Assembly: GCA_018398805.1 (NCBI GenBank)
Contig: JAGFBZ010000173.1
Span: 35,001 to 99,000, forward strand
Length of the DNA: 64,000 nt
Direction: 5' to 3'
Source of the DNA: Hirundichthys speculiger
Taxonomy: Eukaryota; Chordata; Actinopteri; Beloniformes; Exocoetidae
Made by a program: the position numbers and the translations under genes. A model generated the notes under the pieces. The model searched no databases and was not told the DNA's origin. It worked only from the letters and a program-made list of their open reading frames with translations. Below are positions 13,301-25,500 of this stretch, one piece after another; within the stretch, counting starts at the first letter, position 1; each line of letters opens with the position of its first letter.

Positions 13301-16300
13301 TTGTTGTGATCAGCACAATGCATGCTGCATTCAATGTGTAACGTAAATTCCAACATTCCCCTCGTTTGCTAGTCGTTATTTCAGCCTTTTCTATTTTTTT
13401 TTCTTTTTTATGTGTAACATGAGGGAAAATACTGCAAATATTGATTCATGTTAGCAACTACTAAAATTATGACCGACTTAACAAGTTGTTTTCTGGCATG
13501 AGGGGGTATTCTTGATTTTCCTGATTGAGTAATCGTTTTTCTGATTATGCTGACGTTCTTTAACATAACATTTCACTGCCGGTCATTCAAGACTCAGAGG
13601 GAACGAGGCACTGCCATGCTTGACAAAAATATATACAGTAATCCCCTACACTTCGCAGTCTAAGCAACCGCGGTCTCAGTAGTTTCAAAAATATTCATAG
13701 AATAAAAATATTTGGGGAAAAAAAAAAAAACGAATCGCACGAGGCTGAAGCGAAACCCATCACATCAAGAACGAGTCTCGGGAAACAACAAGAGCCTATA
13801 GACCGTTTTCGGGCCAGCCCCCCCGGAAGTACCCCGTCCGCCATTGCTGGGTTGTGCTTACAGAGCGATTCTTTCACCGGCTCGCAGATTAACCAGTGTT
13901 TTTCTCTTTCTACAAATATATATTTTTATAATGTCGAGTCGGTCGAGTGGGAATACATGTTCCGTCATAAACTGTGCCAACAATGGTGTGAAAATTCATC
14001 AATGGAAGAAGAAAGTATGTGAAATACACAAGCCTTTACTGCAGCCATACAGTTTGCACCAACAACCAAGAAGTTAGGAAGACGTGGGTGAAAAATATCA
14101 ACAGAAAGGACTTTGTTCCAAATAAATACAGCCGGGTGAGTTTTCGTTAACATTCAGTCTCGTACTACTCATAGTCTCGCTGAGAGTCCCGGACGATTCT
14201 GGCCGAAAGAACAGCAGTATGAGGCTACTGTAGCCCTCGGCACTAGCACAAGCCTATAAATCAATGAATGAATGAATGAATGACTTAGGAGAATGATAAA
14301 ATAAATTAAATATAACATTAACACATAGCCTAATTTACCGCTAGCGTTAACGTTACAGTAGCATAATCTTTATGGCTTGTTGACGTTAGTTATAACCAGT
14401 GTTGCAGCGTTCCACAGTTTTTAGTGTTTGATTATGGGAATAGATCATGCTATTTCCATAACCAATCATTAAAAACAGCCATAAACTACCTTCATCTGTA
14501 ACTGGAGGCCACTGCCTAACATCATCAATCCAAGACATGTCTGCGTTATCAGTAACAGATGCTCCACGCTGCTGTGTTTGGGTTAGTTGGTGGAGCACCG
14601 CACAGTCCAGTTATGGCGGGGCCACTAGGGGGCGCATGTCCACAATTTTTAAGTCGAAAAGGTGTATAGGGAGGCCCCATGAACGAATATCGAGACCTGT
14701 GATTGGCTGCTATGACGGGCATTACTGTGCCGTCGGTTGTCGGCTGTGCCTCCATTAACCGCGAAGTGTGGGGGATTACTGTATGTTATCGGGGCTATTT
14801 GTCATGATATCGGACTTATTGGAATGACGTCATAATTTCCTGTTATCGGCCCGATAGTTATCGTGCACCCCTAGATGTAGGGCCACCGATTTGGACGGAG
14901 GGCAAAAGACATCCCCATAATTCTCTCACAACGGCGGTGCTTTCGTTTAGCAACGGGCCAAACCGGTGCTGAAGTCGCAGCGCAACAGCCTTCGATCAAC
15001 CGCCACAAACCAGATTAGCGACTGATCGTATCCAATCACGGCCAGTCGGGGCGCTCCCCACAAACCTCCTCCGTCTGCCCCGTCATCTTGTGACACATCA
15101 GCCCTCGACCCCAAGCGTGTCACACACTCATGAAACACCAACAGCTCGGCACCACCGGGTCGGCGGGACGACCCGCTGAACGAGCTCCACGGAGCACGCC
15201 GGCTCCTGGGAGACAAAATAAGACTGAGCGGTCGGAGCTTAAAGCTCGCCGACATCTGTAAATGATTACGGGTCGCTGCCAGCAACATCGGCACCGTGGA
15301 GTTTCACTGCACGTGGTTTTAAAGACCAAACTGAGGAACTGGACAGTTAATCCCAGTTAATCTTGGTTGTTTTATAAACTCAGAGCCAACGACCTTAACA
15401 CGCACTCACTTGAAAAACAACACTTTTTTTTTTTTTTTTTTTTTGCAATTAGGCCAATATATAATAAACACCAGTTCTAATTTCAAGGTATTTTGATGGA
15501 CTTTGGATCTTATTTCTTCTATTTTGGACGCTGCTGTTTCACGCCTGTGAGCTGAAGTCTTTCCATGATCCCAGTCCAACTGCCTCGTCTAATCTAGAAC
15601 TGTGGGGGTCATCCATATGTTCTGGTCCACTGCTCCTCCATGAAATGATGAATAATGACCACCCAGAAACCCCTGAGAGGTAGTTGGCCCCACGTCCTGA
15701 TTGGGGGGCTCGCCTTGCGACAATTCGTTGCAGATGTCTTCGTCAAAGAATGACGGATCTAATTCAGGAATACACTGCATGGACAACCGCGGTCTGAGGC
15801 GCCGCCATTACGCCAGCAGGCACACATGCTTCTCTGTTCTGCAGCTGCAGAACAGGCTCCGCAGAGGCCCGGGCTCCGCAGAGGCCCGGGCTCCGTACAG
15901 GCCCGGGCTCCGTACAGGCCCGGGCTCCGTACAGGCCCGGGCTCGGTAGAGGAACTGGGCTCCGTACAGGCCCAGGGCTCCGTACAGGCCAGGGCTCCGT
16001 ACAGGCCCGGGCTCCGCAGAGGCCCGGGCTCCGCAGAGGCCCGGGCTCCGCAGAGGCCCAGGGCTCCGCAGAGGCCCAGGGCTCCGTAGAGGCCCTGGGC
16101 TCGGTAGAGGCCCTGGGCTCGGTAGATGCCCGGGCTCCGTACAGGCCCGGGCTCCGTACAGGCCCAGGCTCGGTAGAGGAACTGGGCTCCGTAGAGGCCA
16201 GGGCTCCGTAGAGGCCCAGGGCTCCCTAGAGGCCTCGGGCTCCCTAGAGGCCCCGGGCTCCGTAGAGGCCAGGGCTCCGTAGAGGCCCAGGGCTCCGTAG

Positions 16301-19300
16301 AGGCCCCGGGCTCCGTACAGGCCCGGGCTCCGTACAGGCCCAGGGCTCCCTAGAGGCCCAGGGCTCCCTAGAGGCCCCGGGCTCCGTAGAGGCCCCGGGC
16401 TCGGTAGAGGAACTGGGCTCCGTAGAGGCCAGTCGAGTCAAGCCTCGATGGTTCTCGGCTTTGTGTGCAACTACTTGGAAATTTTATCACTAAAAATCTA
16501 GATTTTTTTACAACTAAAACATAAAATTCTACAAAAGTTGCAATTACATGAAAAAAGCTACAATTTGGTAATTGTCATGATTTTTATGCCAAAAAGTGGA
16601 AAAGTAGCAATCGTTTTTTTTTAAAGATTTTTTTGGCACTAGTGGTTTTTAATGACAGTAGAGACGGGGGGGGGGAGAGACATGCAGCAGAGGTTCACAC
16701 GAGCCGGGAATCGAACCTGCAACCGCTGCGTGGAGGACTGTCGCCTCTGTACGTGGACTGCCTGCTCTAACCACTGCACCAACTTTGCAGGTTGCAATAT
16801 ATAACAAAAATGTGATTTTTATTTTAGAAAGATGTTTTTCATCTACAATTTTATGACAAAAATCTGAGAATTTTTTTGTTCAAAAGTTGCAATTGATAAA
16901 ATCCATTATTTTTAATACAAAATTGTGATTTGATGTAAAAAGAAAGTTGTGATTTTGCAAAATTTGAGATTAAAAAAAGGATTAGTATTTTACAACAAAA
17001 AGAAATGAGCAAATTGTAAAGAGGAATTTGTAAATGTTTGACAAAGTCGTAAAAACATTTTTAAAAACATTAAAATTAGTCAATATTTTACCACAAAAAC
17101 TGCAATAATGTGTTAAAATATTAAAGTTTTATAACTAGAAATCTGGATTTTCACAACAAAAACATACACTTCTATAAAAACTCACAATTTCATGAAAAAA
17201 AGTTGGGTTTTTGTAAGAAGTTATAATTTGATGTCAGAAAGTTCTGATTTTGTGAAAATTGAGATTTTATGGTAAAGATTTGCTTTTTGTGACAATGTTG
17301 TTAAATATTGTAAAATCAGCGATTTTTACAACAGAATTTTTTTGGTTTTACGGACCAAAAGTTTTGATTTTGTGAAAGTCATATTTTTTTACGACAAAAA
17401 GATGCAAAATTAAGCTAAAAAGTTGCAATTTGAGAGAAATTTGTGATTTTGAGACAAAATGTTGATTACAGAACATAAAGGTGCAATTGTATTATATGAC
17501 ATGATATATTATATTATTCTGCACAAACATGCCTGATAAAGTCCAGAGATGCGTAGAAACAGATGCTCAACGTTCACAGAAACGTGCATCCGTTTTCTAG
17601 AAGCTGTTGCTCACTTACCAGACTTTCCTCTGGCTTTGGTCACGATGAAGTCATAAAAACTGTGGTGCTGCATTTAAAAGAAAAAACAAGAGAAGACGGA
17701 TTAATAGAAACTACCAAGAAGATTAAGGTCAAATAAGGTCAAAGTTTTTTCAGCAGAATTATAGGTGTCACTCAAAGATTAATAAGGATTAACGAGTGTA
17801 ACAAGACTTTGCCTCTTGTTATGTTGTGAACACAGAGGCAGATCAGACGTGTTGGAATCACGTTTGAAAGCTTCACCTGAAGTGATAATCTTAGGATTAT
17901 CACTCCAGGTGAAGTGAAGCAAATCAAAACAAAAGTCAAGAAAGCACTTGACTGGCGTTCTCTCAGGCGTGTCTCAACACTCACATGTGGGATTATTAGA
18001 TCTTCTTTGATGTACATCAGCTGCTCCACTCCAGCAGACCTGCAGAAAAGGGAATTGGAGGCCTTGCTTAATTTCTTACTGACAAAGACTTGGTTTAGCT
18101 GTGAAAACCTCTGCATTCTCCCTGCACCTTTATTGTGCTGTAAACTAACGAGAGCCAAAGTCGACATGACCAACATCACGTCGGTGATTCTGCTGATGGT
18201 TCTAGGGACTGAAGATCACGCTGCCTGAGCGTCAATCAGACAGGCGTTTTTATCCTCCGATTTATACTATATTCAGTCAGTTCTTGGTTTCACGGTTTTC
18301 GTGCCGCTCTCGTTATTGAGATCACCTGAGTTTTTACATGAACACAATATTTTAGAGCAGCCATTCCCTAACTTCAGAATACCAAGGCCCAATTTGAATC
18401 TCCGCAGCCCACCCGAACCTTTAATCACAACTGTGATCAAGATACAGGACTAGAAGCAGCATTGCCAGGTGGGAAATGTAGGATTATCGTACCAGAGACT
18501 CAAAATGATCGTATTTTGAGGGAAATTATCGTACATCTGTCATAACCAAAATAACAAGCCCAATGATGCGCTCTAGTCAAATTTAATCACTCTAGTGTTA
18601 AATCAGGGTATATACAGCAATCGAGTCAAATTTACTACCATTTAATACCTTTTTTTTTTACTACCTTCAGATTTTTTTTACAACCACCACAACACCACGG
18701 GTCTGGTCTGCTCGTGCAGCTGCGGTGGTGTCGTCGTTGGTATAGCACTAGCACTAGTGCTAGTGCTAGCTGTCGAGGTGATTGACTGTTGCTGCCCACG
18801 GCCGCGCATTCCCCTCACGTGTTTCTCCAACTTGATCCAATTAATATTAATGATTTTGAGGCATACTTTACAGTATGCCTGCCGGTTGTTCCCGACGACA
18901 GGCCTTATCCAAGCTTGAAAGCTTGGATCCCGGAGCCAGGATTGGGAAAACTTACATTTCCCCATTTCTAAACTTTTTGCCACCCGCTAGAATTCGAAGA
19001 AGAGATACTGGTTCACTAGCACTGCTTTCCGTCTCCACTTGGACTTAGCTAGGCAGGACGATTTCAGATTTCTATCGACCAATGAATACAATGCATTGAT
19101 ACGACGTCAATATCAAGTTCATATCACACATTCGTTTTTGAAGTAGCGGCGCAAGCAAGAAAGGATTTATTTATTTTATTTTGCCTATTTCATCAAAATG
19201 AAACCAGTCATTGCCCAAAAGAAAAAAAATAATAGCTATTCTTTAAAAATAATACCTTTTGACCAAATTTATCACTTTTTAAGTCCATTAAATTTTGCGT

Positions 19301-19479
19301 TTTGATTTATCACTTTTTAATACTTTTTAAAACCCCGCGAACACCCTGTAAATAACGGGCGAAGCTGACCATTCAGGCAATCATGCTCAATGTTCTGAGA
19401 CAAACGTTCGTATCTCCCGCTCAGAAAAGCACGATTGGCTAGGAACATGTCACATGGGAACAAATCCCTTCGGGGTTCA

Positions 19480-19518
<39 letters not shown>

Positions 19519-22500
19519 CCGACAGACAATAATGTGATGTGGATGTAGATGTACGTGTATATGTACATACAGTATACATGTACGCAAAATCTACAGAAGG
19601 TACACTCACTTTGACGATCTCTTCTCTGTGCGTAGCTGACGAGAGCAAGATGGGAGATGGGGGGGGTGCGTGTCAGCCAATCAGCGTACAGACAACCGAC
19701 GGCACAGCAATGACCGTCGTAGCAGCCAATCACAGGCCTCGATATTGTTCATGGCCCCTCCCCTGTCGGCTCTTGTTGCTTCCCGAGACTCGTTCTTGGT
19801 GTGATGGGTTTCGATTCAGCCTTGCGTGCTTCGTTTGAATTTTTTTCATTTTTTTTTTTGAATATTTTTTTTTCTCTGAATATTTTTGAAACTTCCGAGA
19901 TGTACTGAGACCACGAAGTGACGGATTACTGTAGTCAAATTATTGTACATTTGGCCTTTTTTTGATTATTGATCGTACAGAGGGCCAAATTATCGTACAA
20001 ATACGATAATTATCGTACACATGGCAACGCTGACTAGAAGCAATGTTCTGATATTAATGTAAGGGGTCAACAACTAAGGTGACACAGTTCATATTGAACT
20101 AAGATGACAATAGAATAACACTTAACTGGTTTGTTTTATTACAACTTAATGTTTTTTTTAATCATTCATTTCATTTTACAGTAATTAAAAACATTTAAAA
20201 AAGATCGAGGATTTAAAACACATTTGTTTAACTTTAATGACTTCGCACAGCCCACCTGCAGTACCATGACGGCCCACCAGGGGGCTGCGGCCCACACTTT
20301 GGGAATGGCTGTTTTAGAGAAATATCAATCTGGTTTTAGGACAAACCAGATCGACAGCTTTTTTTTTACAAAGAATGGATACACGCTCCTCAAGAACCTA
20401 TAAAAGTCAATGTGGGGTTCCCCAAGGATCAATTTTAGGCCCAATACTTTTTAATGCTGCCACTTGGAGATGTCATCAGGAGACATGACGGTATTCACAG
20501 CTATGCTGATGATGCACAGCTTTACATCTCTGTGTCTCCTGATGACCTGGAACCAGTTAACGTTCTTTTAAACTGTATTTTAGATACAACATCATGGATG
20601 GCAGAGAACTTCCTACAGCTCAACCAGGACAAAACTGAGGTTTTAATTATCGGTCCTGAAAACAAGAGAGAGATCATTTTATCAGAACTACCTCATTTTT
20701 AACCTTCTCATTGTGTGAGAAACCTGGATGTTCTTTTTGACTCTGAGCTGGAGTTTATTCCACAAATTAGATGTTGATGGTTTTAAAAAGAGGCTCAAGA
20801 CCTTCCTTTTTAGTTTAGCATTTAACTGAACTTTATTTGAGCTTAATTTTCAAATTTGTATATGTGATGTGTGATGGCTTTATTTTATTTTAATGTTAAA
20901 TGTTTTTATTATTATGTAAAGCACTTTGCGTTGCCTGAGGGCATGAAAAGCACTTAATAAATAAAGTTTGATTTGATCACTCTCTCAGTAATAAGAACCA
21001 TGTGACAGTCATTGTGAAGGTGTGTGGGAAGAACCTGGATGACCTCAATAAACTGAAAAAGACTAAAAAGGTGCCAAGCTGCACACCTCTTTCCAGTTTT
21101 ATAATCCTGCCAGATGTAGACTGGCAGCTGTTTGTTCTGCCTAAATGCAGAACAAACAGGCTGAATGCATAAAAGCAGTGTTTTTGGCAGTACAACGCCA
21201 TAGCTATTGATGTAAAAACTTAAGTGATTTAGGTTCTAATCAAGAAAACCATGGAAAATGGTAAGATATCAGCTCTTAAATAAAACTCTTATGAGCAATC
21301 TTTGTGGTTATCGTTATGTTTGTCCAAACAAATGTACCTTTAGTTGTACCAGGCATTAAAATGAACAAGAAACTGAAGAAAACAAGGGTGGTCTAATTAT
21401 TTTTTTTCATGACTGTATATAAAAAACTTAAATAAACCCACAATCACTTAAATGTCACTACATTTTAATTTTATTTGAATTTTAATACAAAAGTCGATAT
21501 TCAAAACAAAGGTTGAATAAATGCAATTCAAATTGCGATTTTTCAATTTATTTATAATGTAAAAGGAATCCACATTATGTCAAATGCAGTTGCCGTCTCC
21601 AAGAACTATGAAGAGGACATTACGTCAAATGCAGGAAAAAGTGCTGATTGTTTTCCCCAAGAACTTAAAACTGGTGGCAGCACTGTTGTTTGAACTCTGG
21701 ACTATAGACAGTTATGGCACACAATTTGTCTCCTGCTATGGTCAGGACATACTGGCATGTGGCAGAAGGAGCAACTACTTGCTACTTTTCTATCTGTGCT
21801 TCGGGAGCAAAGGCAACACCTTTTTTTGCAAGTAGGTTTTTCAGCCAAGTGTTGGACATCAGCAGGTGGAGTTTTCCCTACTCCCATGATGGTCATTGCT
21901 GCACGGATTGGGGCTTGCGGTGTGGCAATCAAATGCACTACAAACTATTTTACAGTCTTATCTTGTAAAATAGAACTTAAACATTCCATTTTATAGTCAT
22001 ATACATTTTTAGGATGGAATTATGTATTTTATTCCTGACTTTGAAAGTCGTCTTACCTTAGGAGGAGCAGTATTTTGTGTTGTTGACAGAGCACATGACT
22101 GAATCTGTCTCTGCTGCATTTGTGTCTATCTCCCTCAAAATGACTGACAGAGTGCCCCCACCCCCCCTGAGAGTGTGTGATACTTTAAATTAGGACCCAT
22201 GGCAAACATTGACTCAATAAATGGTTCCATCTATTAAAAATACATAGGCGGAATTAGAGATTTTGACTGGGGTCCTCTTGGACCCCAATGCATTGGAATT
22301 TTTAAAAAGCACAGATAAAGACAGAAACAGAAAAAAATCACATGACATCATTAGGAACAAATTGATTGACAAAGTCATGAAAAATTGGAATTATAGAATA
22401 AAGCACCTCTGAGATATGACAAAAAGTACACCAGTCGGCGGTATGAGGGTTAAACCTGTATGTTGGAAGTTTTTAAAAACTTTTTTTTCTGGCCCTGGTG

Positions 22501-25500
22501 ACCTTTATTCACAGAGGGAGAGACAGGAAACGAGGACAGGGAGAGAACGAGGATGCAGCAGGGGATCGTGGGCCGGGGGTCGAGCCCATGACGAGTGCAG
22601 GAGGGCTCTTGTTCACGGGCCCCTGGGCTACCGGGGCCCCCGGACTGCACCCTGGTTCTCATGTGCGTCTGCTGGCTGCACAGCAAACTCCTCGGTGGCG
22701 ATATCAAAGACTCTTAAGGCATTAACTACAGATAGCTCATTAATCCAACTTCAGCAGCAATTAACTATGGAGCCCCGTTTGTGTCATAATTCAATGAATA
22801 AATGAGTCTATTATTATGAAATACAGGTGTTTATTATAATGAAATACGTATCCATTATTACGAAATGTTTCCCATTATTATGAAATATATGTGCATTATT
22901 ATGAAATATTTCCCATTATTATGAAAAAAATGTAATTATTTTGAAATATATTTTTATTATTATTTGATCTTAGTTTAATGCATAACAATTTATTTCAGAA
23001 TAGCTTTTTTATTTAAGAATGAGTTTTTACATAATGGCTTCCTTTTTCATAAGAATGAGCTTTTACATAATAATGACATTTTGCCAGTGGGCGGGGCCAG
23101 TGGTTGACCTGCACGCTCATTGGCTGATCCTTCTCCATTCTACGCTCTGACATCGAATAGTTTTGGCCGTGAGGTCTCGTTAGCAGCGGGCCGTGGCGTC
23201 ATCAAGGTGCGCTCCTAGTCCGATTGTAGCTACGGCAGCTTGGACTGAGCTACGGGAAACCTTGACCAGGTTAGCAGACAATATCAAAAATGATAATTTA
23301 TCAGGCGATACTATTTTGACCCGATTTGATGATTCAGTGTTCTGTTGCTTATGCCTGAATGAAAAGAGCAGTCAATCACATAAATGGCTCCGCCCTCTCT
23401 GCTGTGATTGACACACAATTCATTCTTTTGAAAAACAAAGCCATTATTATGTAAAAGCCCATTCTTATGAAAAATGAAATCAATATCATAATGAGAAATA
23501 TTTCATAATAATAAACATGCATTTCATAATAATGGAAAATATTTCATAATAATAAACGCCTGTATTTCATAATAATAGACTCATTTTTTCAATGAATTAT
23601 GATCCAAACGGGGCTCCATAATTAACTTCAGGTAATTGTTTCCTTTGCAAAACCTTGATTCTTTTCTCTTTCAGCCGTCCTTCTTAGATTTGCTGGCGTG
23701 CTTCAGGCTCATGTAACGTGCTACAGGTCAGATGTGGCACATTACAGCCCAACACCTCTGCTAGGATCTCGTATGAAGGACACTGTTCCAGTAAAAACCT
23801 CGGGACTTGCTGAGATGCAACTACTGGGCGGTTTGTGCTTCGGCGTCAGACCAACGGCGTACGTCCGCCTCAGCGATCTATATCCGCCCAGATATGCAGC
23901 CAGCCACTGGGTTGACCCAGACCGGGGGTGGGGGGCTGACCCTAACCCTAGCCCGGCAAAAGCGACGTCCACTTGGTGCGATTACACTTTCTGCTATTAC
24001 TACTTGTCAGGAAGAAAAGTCATTAAAAGTTCCCGCTGCTCCACATTTATCAGCTTCTGTTCTGTCTGTGCCACGTCTGAGCCACATAAAGGAAGCAAAC
24101 CGAGGGAAACTGGCAGAGCAGGCTTCAGCGCTGCAGAAAAGAACCCACACCGCCACCTAGTGGTGGAACAAATGTGGCTTAATGTGGCTGAGGTTCCTGC
24201 TCACTTTCAGTTTCCAGGACTCAAATCTGACGCCTGCAGTTTCATCATTTCTAGGGCTGGGCAACGATTAAAAATTTAAATCGCGATTTATCGCATTATT
24301 TCCCTGATTAGTCAAGATTAATCGCATTGTATACGAAAAATCAAATAATAATTCAAAAGTAGTGTAAAATGCACTTTTATTTAAATGTTCTGCTGCCATA
24401 TGAACTAAAGTGCCATAACATTTGTAACACTTTTAACATCAGCATTTGTCAGTAACACATATTTAGTGTAAATCTCATCTTTAAAAATGTAAAATAAAAT
24501 AAAGCTTATTGCCACTGCCAGGGCATTAATGTCATCCGTTTTTGTGAAAAATTTAAAAAAAAGTCTACAAACAAAATCTAACAAAATGATTGTGTCTCGG
24601 CACAATCAGAACATTAAAACAGGTAATTTCTGAGGTAACAGCAGAAACTTTTAACGGGGAGTTCAACTGGTCAGTTGTTACAAATAACCTTGTTTCTGTT
24701 GAATCCTCCGTCTGGGAGAACTTTAAAATGAAAATGTCCACGTTAAAGTTCAGTAACTTTACCAATCTGTCTATCATTCATTCTTTCCATTTTCAATTGT
24801 CAATCAAAAAAAAAAAATAAAAAACAAAAAAGGGACATTTTATTACGTTTTTTGTTTTTAAATCTAACACAAAAAAAAACAAAAAAATGCCAGTTTTTTT
24901 TTTTTTATATTTCAATTTTAGACTTGGATCAAAAATAAGAAATTAAAAAACGGGCCACAGAACTGAATTAGTTTTATAATGGAGGACTGGACTTTCTGTT
25001 GTCATTACACATCTGAGCCACTAGATGGAGCCGCACTGCAGTAACCAGCTAGAGAACAGCAGGACAGTGAACACATGGAGCAGATCTGATGGAACATGGA
25101 GGAATGACGCAAAAGATTTGTTGCAGTCCAGAATTTTTTTTTTTCAGACAGAATTGTTAAAATTGCTACCTGAGTTGCTACCTGAACTGTAAAGTTCACG
25201 GATTTTTACCGTTCTCCATGTCTGTTTTAGGTTTTATGCATGTTTTTCCGCCAATTATCTTCGGGTTCCGCAGCAGCCAGAAACAGACTTTTCAAAACAA
25301 AAGCATGTGAGCAACATCCGTTAACGCGTTAATAAATTAGTGCGTTAACGCGATAATAACGCGTTAACTTGCCCGGCCCTAATAATTTCATAAAGTACAA
25401 ACCCAACAGGGGCCGCACGGGTTTTAGGAAAACAAGCAATGTCACAGCTGAAAACCGCGATGGCGACGTGACTTGCGATATATGAATAAATACTTTAAAA

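Larger units (their letters stand above)
12602..14881. mobile_element. hAT family A, copy 2, carrying a nested insertion
   Basis: The element spans 12610-14873. It starts TAGGGATGCATGATAACT and ends with AGTTATCGTGCACCCCTA inverted. The flanks gacgtggg and gatgtagg match at 6 of 8 bases, consistent with an aged hAT target duplication. It is longer than copy 1 because a separate element occupies 13636-14781 inside it. Confidence 0.88.
18449..20040. mobile_element. Inner hAT element with a BED-type zinc-finger fragment
   Basis: The element (18457-20032) starts CAGCATTGCCA and ends TGGCAACGCTG, with a perfect 8-bp duplication ACTAGAAG on both sides. It sits inside the family B element. On the minus strand 18983-18678 encodes [18 protein letters not shown] and then [14 protein letters not shown]...LEKHVRG, which resembles the N-terminal BED-type finger of hAT transposases; the rest of the transposase is missing. 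Confidence 0.88.
18350..20319. mobile_element. Outer hAT-type MITE (family B) inserted in a LINE
   Basis: The element (18358-20311) begins CAGCCATTCCCTAACTT and ends ACTTTGGGAATGGCTG. It is flanked by a perfect 8-bp duplication TTTTAGAG (18350-18357 and 20312-20319). The right end carries GGCCCACCAGGGGGCTGCGG. Partial relatives lie at 55485-55755 and 57590-57670. Joining the two flanks restores a LINE reverse-transcriptase reading (...[12 protein letters not shown]...). Confidence 0.9.

Noticed and set aside
15701..16441. Pro/Gly/Arg collagen-like frames
   Set aside because: The 17-bp GC-rich minisatellite leaves frames open on both strands; periodicity is set by the DNA repeat, not by a protein repeat.
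24590..24820. A 76-codon frame conserved at 45775-46083
   Set aside because: It is conserved only because both lie in copies of hAT family C. It has no transposase domain, and the minus frame is equally open.
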